From IMG/VR virus record IMGVR_UViG_3300048672_000386, positions 1 to 64,000 of that record: 64,000 nt of DNA. One strand, 5' to 3'. This stretch comes from a virus. The first letter of the stretch is position 1. The number at the start of each line of letters is the position of its first letter. This document shows positions 59,737 through 64,000 of the stretch, one piece after another. The translations under genes and the position numbers were made by a program. The notes beneath the pieces are model-generated. The model had not been told where the DNA came from, did no database searches, and saw nothing but the letters and a program-made list of their open reading frames with translations.

Positions 59737-60600
59737 ATGAACACAGATAAACTTTTCTACCTTTTACAAAAGGTACGTTTCCAAGGTACAGAGGAAAGTA
59801 CCTTTCTTGAACTTGGCTTTACACCAGAGCAAGCTTACTATAATAATACCATAGCTAAGCAAGGTAAGTTCATGTTTGGTTATGTTTCAATCGGTGATAG
59901 CAAGACAATGTTCACTTGCCATCTTGATACAGTTGAAACACACAGAATTGGTTTAACTAAGAAAGTCTTCTTAGACCCAATTACTAATCAAATCTTTGCA
60001 AATAACCAAGTTCTAGGGGCGGATGATGGTGCTGGTGTTGCATTACTTTGTCACATGATTAGCAAGCAAGTCGCAGGACATTACTTCTTCTTTGCAGGTG
60101 AGGAAGTTGGGGGGTTTGGAAGTGGCTATCTTGCGGATAACTTTGACACTTTGTTTCCAACTTTGAAACTAGACAGGGCGATTGCCTTTGATAGGAAAGG
60201 AACTTCTGATGTAGTAATCAGTCAGTTCTGCGGAGAGTGCTGTTCAGATAGTTTCGCAGATGCACTTTGTAAAGAACTTGGTACAGGGTATAAACCTGCT
60301 AATGGAAGTTTCACTGATACGGCTAACTTTATTGACTTTATTCCTGAATGTACTAATGTTAGTGTTGGATATTACAATGAACATAGTAAGAATGAGTATC
60401 TTGATTTGACATATCTTCAAAAGCTTGCAAAGAAAGTTTGTGAGATTGACTGGGAAAGATTACCAACAAGGAGGGTTTGTCCTACTTTCAAAGATTACAG
60501 AGGTATGTTTGAAGACGATTTGATGGAAGAGACTTACTTTGGAAGTGCTGAACCAGAGTATCTTACTAGAGAAGAAGAATACTTAGAACAATTCTTTTAA
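59737..60600 (+). CDS. Di-metal peptidase of M20/M28/M42 type
   Basis: A 287-residue protein with the co-catalytic metal peptidase layout. H62 and D64 are in 'FTCHLDTVETH', D96-D97 in 'LGADDGAGVALL', E122-E123 in 'FAGEEVGGFGS', then D in 'IAFDRKG' and H in 'YNEHSKNEYL'. All ligands and the catalytic Glu appear present. It would cleave small peptides or deacylate a conjugated amino acid in the cytoplasm. The substrate is not indicated. Start is preceded by AGGAAC. C-terminal ~50 residues are acidic. Confidence 0.75.
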   Translation: MNTDKLFYLLQKVRFQGTEESTFLELGFTPEQAYYNNTIAKQGKFMFGYVSIGDSKTMFTCHLDTVETHRIGLTKKVFLDPITNQIFANNQVLGADDGAGVALLCHMISKQVAGHYFFFAGEEVGGFGSGYLADNFDTLFPTLKLDRAIAFDRKGTSDVVISQFCGECCSDSFADALCKELGTGYKPANGSFTDTANFIDFIPECTNVSVGYYNEHSKNEYLDLTYLQKLAKKVCEIDWERLPTRRVCPTFKDYRGMFEDDLMEETYFGSAEPEYLTREEEYLEQFF

Positions 60601-60692
60601 CCTGTTAAGCCATTGGAAACAGTGGCTAACTTTCTTAGCTTGATAAGAGTTAAGTAAGTTAATTTTAACAAACAACAAAGAGGAAGGTACTT

Positions 60693-60866
60693 ATGATACA
60701 GAACAAATCAACGCAGTTTATGACACATAAGATAGCTGGAAAGTTATCTGGAACAATCCAACCTTACACCGAGGAAAACATTAAACGTATTGTTGACTTT
60801 CACAAGTTGAGAGATAGACACTATGGTCGTGTTGCTAACACTAAGATTGAAATAATCAAACTATAA
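60693..60866 (+). CDS. Small basic protein
   Basis: A 57-residue protein (starts MIQNKSTQFMTHKIAGK) with strong AGAGGAAGG ribosome site, just upstream of the UvrD-like helicase. It may be a helicase accessory or DNA-binding protein, judged by position only. Confidence 0.55.
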   Translation: MIQNKSTQFMTHKIAGKLSGTIQPYTEENIKRIVDFHKLRDRHYGRVANTKIEIIKL

Positions 60867-60879
60867 TAAAGGAAAACCA

Positions 60880-63486
60880 ATGAAACCAACTAACGAACAA
60901 CAACAAATCTGTGAACTTACAGCTACAGGTAACAACCTTCTAGTAAATGCCTTAGCTGGCACGGGCAAAACACAGTCTGGTAAGTTTATTGCTAAGCATC
61001 TTCCTAATAAAACCTGCCTTAGCATCTTCTTTAACAAAAAGAACGCCGACGAAGGTATGGCACAAGCTGACCGTCCAGCTAATATGTTCTACTCAACTAT
61101 TCATAGCTTGTGTTATAAACAAGTTATGAACGCTGGGTTTAAAAGTAAGCTTAATAAGTTTCTGTTATTTGAGGATATTGATACAAGTTTGCTTGTTAAA
61201 CTGTTAGATAATGAAGAAGCGTATGCTAAAGGTGAGTACCAAAAGGAACTTAGTAAGTTACAAAGAATTGTCCTTGATTGTATGAAACTTTGGCAACAAA
61301 GTGATGAATTTGACTGTTATACTTTTGTTAGTACACTGTACCCTTCTGCACTAGGCTTTAAGACAGGTAACTTTAAAACTTCTAGTGTGGAAGATTTAGA
61401 CCTTGTACTTATAACAGATGAGCTGGAAGAAAGTAAGAGAAGAAACCTTATTGGAAAGACTTGTTCTGAACTTTGGCAAAGGATGACTAACCCTTCAGAT
61501 AAAGCAAAAATAACCCATGATACTTATGTTAAGTTGTTCCAACTACAAGGACTTACTTTCAGAGAAGTTTGGGATGTTAGTAACAAGATGTACTTGAGTA
61601 TTGACCTAGTAATACTTGATGAATGTCTCACTGCTACACAAGCTGTTAAAACAGAACAAGGTTTAATTAGAATAAAAAGGCTTTGTGATACTTTTAATAG
61701 AGGACTACCTGTTCCTAAGATACTTAGTTACAACATTGAACAAGGCATCTACGAATATAAGGAGATGTTATCTTGTTTAACTTCAAAAGATAGAGAAGTG
61801 TTGCTTATTAAAACAGAAGGCTTGAATAAAGTTGAATGTACTCCTAACCATAGATTACTAACACAACGTGGTTATATTAGAGCAGATGAACTTGTTATTG
61901 GGGAAGACTATCTCTTATTAGATACTCCAGATAATCAAAAATCAAAGTATGTATTAGGTGAAGAGCAGTTACAGATTATGCTTGGTTCTTTCTTGGGTGA
62001 CGGTTGTTTAGCTAAACAAAGTAAGTTTCCTACTTATAGACTACAGTTCACTCAGGGAGTTGCTCAAGAACGGTACTTAAGAAGTAAGGCTAAGGCTTTT
62101 AACTGCCCTGAACCTAGAAAGAACATAAGTGGTTATACTGGTAAAGAGTCTATTTTTCAAACATCTTCTAAAATTTTTGTATTGGATAAAGAGCCTTTTG
62201 AACTACTAGACTTGCTTGATGCTAGGGGTCTCGCTGTTTGGTATATGGATGATGGGTCATTAGGTAAGTGCAACAGTATCTGTATTAACTCTAATAACTT
62301 TAATTATGCAGAACACATTATATTACAACAGCTTCTTTTTAAGAACTTCGGACTTCAAGCTAGTATTAAGAACTACAATGGATTTTATGACTTAAGATTT
62401 AATGTTATTGAAAGTCAAAAACTACTCTTAATGGTAGCCCCTTTCATGCACGAAGACTTAAGATACAAGAACCCTTTTATGAAAGAGTCTTACGACTGGA
62501 AGTGTGACTTTAAACCTTATGGAGCTAACTTTGTCTCAACTATAGAAGACGCAGGTATTCAAGATGTGTATGATATTGAAGTAGCTGATAATCATAACTT
62601 TTGTACAAGTAGAAGCCTAAATAACACTAGAGCTGGTACAGGTGTAATAGTTCATAACTGCCAAGACAGCAACAGCGTAACACTTGCAATCTTCAATAAC
62701 CAAACACACTTACAACGTATAGCTTGTGGTGATAAGAATCAGAACTTGTACGCTTGGAGAGGTGCAAAGAATGACTTTAGTAGCTTTGCTAGTTGGAACA
62801 AAGCTACATTGACGGAAAGTTTCCGTTTTGGACAAGGCATTGCTGATATTGCTAACAAAGTCTTATCTTTACCAGCTATGGAAACAAGTCTTAGACTTAT
62901 TGGGCGTGGAACTGACAAAGGTACTGGACAAACAGCCATACTTTGTCGAACTAATGCGACTGTTTTACAAATAGTCTTTACCAAGTTACTACTTGGAGAG
63001 AAAGTAGCTTGCGTAAGCAAATTCAACGAGATGGAAAGTATGATGTATCATGTTTTTGCAGTTCTTAATGAACAAGAACCAAAGTTCCCAGTGGCAAGTT
63101 TAAAAAGTTTCGATACGAAAGAGAAAATGTGGCAAGCAATTGAAAGTAATCAGGAACTTGGGCAGATTTATAAACTTGCAAAGATGATAAGTGATGCAAA
63201 GGGTGGTTTATTTACTGGACTTAAGTATCTTGAAGAGAACTTGGTTAGTCAGGAAAAGGCTGACTTTATTGTGTCAACAATTCATGCGTCCAAAGGACTA
63301 GGTTTTACTAATGTAGTTATTGCTGATGACTTCCTTGTTCCAATAGTTATTGAAGGTATGCCTTATTACGAAGATGCAATAGAAGACTTGTTAGTTGATA
63401 GAGTTAAACTAGCAATGTGTTACGTTGCAATAACTAGAGCTGTGAAAACAGTTACACTTCCTTGGTATCTTGAGGGAGTTCTATAA
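60880..63486 (+). CDS. UvrD/Rep-type helicase interrupted by an intein
   Basis: An 868-residue precursor. Extein motifs: Q/I 'TNEQQQICEL' and 'NALAGTGKTQSGK' (about 23-35), Ia 'STIHSLCYK', II 'LVILDE|CQDSN' split by the intein, III 'RIACGDKNQNLYAWRGA', IV-VI 'LTESFRFG' and 'FIVSTIHASKGLGFTNVVIAD', 'LAMCYVAITRAVKTV'. After splicing the helicase has about 523 residues. The last residues follow motif VI at once. It likely helps replication restart or recombination. The intein is listed apart. Confidence 0.92.
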   Translation: MKPTNEQQQICELTATGNNLLVNALAGTGKTQSGKFIAKHLPNKTCLSIFFNKKNADEGMAQADRPANMFYSTIHSLCYKQVMNAGFKSKLNKFLLFEDIDTSLLVKLLDNEEAYAKGEYQKELSKLQRIVLDCMKLWQQSDEFDCYTFVSTLYPSALGFKTGNFKTSSVEDLDLVLITDELEESKRRNLIGKTCSELWQRMTNPSDKAKITHDTYVKLFQLQGLTFREVWDVSNKMYLSIDLVILDECLTATQAVKTEQGLIRIKRLCDTFNRGLPVPKILSYNIEQGIYEYKEMLSCLTSKDREVLLIKTEGLNKVECTPNHRLLTQRGYIRADELVIGEDYLLLDTPDNQKSKYVLGEEQLQIMLGSFLGDGCLAKQSKFPTYRLQFTQGVAQERYLRSKAKAFNCPEPRKNISGYTGKESIFQTSSKIFVLDKEPFELLDLLDARGLAVWYMDDGSLGKCNSICINSNNFNYAEHIILQQLLFKNFGLQASIKNYNGFYDLRFNVIESQKLLLMVAPFMHEDLRYKNPFMKESYDWKCDFKPYGANFVSTIEDAGIQDVYDIEVADNHNFCTSRSLNNTRAGTGVIVHNCQDSNSVTLAIFNNQTHLQRIACGDKNQNLYAWRGAKNDFSSFASWNKATLTESFRFGQGIADIANKVLSLPAMETSLRLIGRGTDKGTGQTAILCRTNATVLQIVFTKLLLGEKVACVSKFNEMESMMYHVFAVLNEQEPKFPVASLKSFDTKEKMWQAIESNQELGQIYKLAKMISDAKGGLFTGLKYLEENLVSQEKADFIVSTIHASKGLGFTNVVIADDFLVPIVIEGMPYYEDAIEDLLVDRVKLAMCYVAITRAVKTVTLPWYLEGVL
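61624..62658 (+). other. LAGLIDADG intein inserted in helicase motif II
   Basis: Residues 249-593 of the precursor (345 aa). It begins with Cys ('CLTATQAVKTEQG'), has block B 'VECTPNHRLLTQRGY', two LAGLIDADG motifs ('MLGSFLGDGCL' about 367 and 'LAVWYMDDGSL' about 450), block F 'DVYDIEVADNHNF' and ends with 'VIVHN' before Cys+1 of the extein. All splicing residues are present, so it should be active as protein intron and probably as homing nuclease. It lies exactly between the DE and QD positions of the Walker B motif; the extein Cys replaces the usual Ala. Confidence 0.93.
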
Positions 63487-63505
63487 AGTAAATGAACTTT
63501 ACTTT
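63485..63505 (+). terminator. Possible terminator after helicase gene
   Basis: An 8-bp AT-rich stem (AAAGTAAA / TTTACTTT) with a 5-nt loop, followed by T and A. It overlaps the helicase stop. The low GC makes it weak. Confidence 0.45.
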
Positions 63506-63640
63506 TAAAGTAAGAGAAACCCCAATACTTTCAATGAGTTACGTTTTTAGCTTTATTAGTTATACAGAGTTTTAGCCAAGTGGTTGATACTTAACAGGTT
63601 TTAGAAAATAAAGTAAATCTCTTTTACTTTTAACTTTTGC

Positions 63641-63669
63641 TTGTTAAGTTGTCAATTCTTTAGTATAAT
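63641..63669 (+). promoter_or_regulatory. Rightward promoter before the last gene
   Basis: TTGTTA (63641-63646), 17-nt spacer, and perfect TATAAT (63664-63669), 31 nt upstream of the ATG at 63700. Confidence 0.65.
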
Positions 63670-63699
63670 TTAACTTTCAAACCTAACGGAGTTAAACAA

Positions 63700-64000
63700 A
63701 TGAACCCACTAAAAGTTTGGTACAAGAAACCAAGAACAGTACATAAAGAGGTATCTATCGTGACTACAGAGAATATCCACCGAACCGTAACTATTGTGAC
63801 AGAAGATAAATTACTTGATGAAAACTTAAAAATACCTTGTTGTGCTTATGTGCATCCCGCAGGGTTACAAGAGATTATCAAGAGGTGTCACAAGTCTAGT
63901 ATCACTATTGCTACATTGTTAATATCTGGTTTGCACACTAAAGAGCAAAATAATGAGATTGTTATTAGTATAGCTGAACTGTGCGAGCTTTCAGGATTAA
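63700..64000 (+). CDS. Partial gene, possible winged-helix replication or regulatory protein
   Basis: The first 100 codons of a gene that continues beyond the window. The ATG is preceded by CGGAG. The last visible part ('IIKRCHKSSITIATLLISG', then 'NNEIVISIAELCELSG') has the look of the start of a winged helix in RepL-type proteins, where 'lyi...' precedes 'sq.elae.lg'. This would fit with the other plasmid-type genes, but is only tentative because the C-terminal part is missing. Confidence 0.55.
   Translation, partial: MNPLKVWYKKPRTVHKEVSIVTTENIHRTVTIVTEDKLLDENLKIPCCAYVHPAGLQEIIKRCHKSSITIATLLISGLHTKEQNNEIVISIAELCELSGL

Overview
This window looks like part of an AT-rich temperate or plasmid-borne siphovirus (a phage-plasmid). 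About 28.8 kb at the left encodes a nearly complete lambda-type virion set: GpA-family large terminase, gpW, gpB-type portal, gpE-type capsid, gpU/gpZ-like tail completion proteins, tail tube, a very long tape measure, and gpM, gpL, gpK, gpI and gpJ homologues. The rest carries plasmid-type replication (two Rep_3 initiators with separate iteron arrays, plus RepL-like proteins) and a long early region for DNA and nucleotide metabolism. The lambda-type morphogenesis set and an RlpA-like cell-wall enzyme point to a Gram-negative host, but nothing in the sequence fixes the genus. Promoters look like host sigma-70 (several close to TTGACA-N16-18-TATAAT), and no phage RNA polymerase is seen here.

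Layout. 1-28860: virion block, closed at both ends by a perfect 49-bp inverted repeat. From a 77-bp divergent spacer (21460-21536) the packaging, head, tube and tape-measure genes run leftward to two gpM-like genes, the last fused to lectin-like domains. The L-K-I-J genes and tail fibre genes run rightward, ending in another lectin-like protein. 28898-34807: replication and accessory region with Rep_3 gene 1 and its iterons, a cassette of small unknown genes, a 1.5-kb gene-free stretch full of inverted and direct repeats, Rep_3 gene 2 with its own 20-bp iterons, and a broken GIY-YIG gene remnant. 34847-57922: leftward early operons with tight ATGA/TAATG overlaps and many 19-90 aa proteins, including RlpA-like lysin candidate, TSCPD/NrdJ-like protein, DnaQ exonuclease, DNA methyltransferase, GIY-YIG-RepL fusion, ThyX, dUTPase, uracil-DNA-glycosylase/PolA fusion polymerase, Sak4-like ATPase, PD-(D/E)XK nuclease, NADAR protein, HNH nuclease and SF1 helicase. 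56850-57450: a gene-free stretch whose two long stems and about ten shorter hairpins suggest a large structured RNA. 58361-64000: rightward genes for an acidic zinc-cluster protein, a di-metal peptidase, a UvrD-like helicase interrupted by a LAGLIDADG intein, and a partial winged-helix-like protein.

How it fits together. Replication would be plasmid-like (iteron-bound Rep_3), with phage-encoded polymerase, helicases, recombination ATPase/nuclease and dTMP synthesis enzymes (dUTPase, ThyX). The virion block is physically and transcriptionally self-contained. No integrase, lysogeny repressor, ParA/ParB or antibiotic-resistance gene was recognised in this window; such genes could lie outside it.

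All functional names come from reading motifs and gene order by eye; no database search was run.
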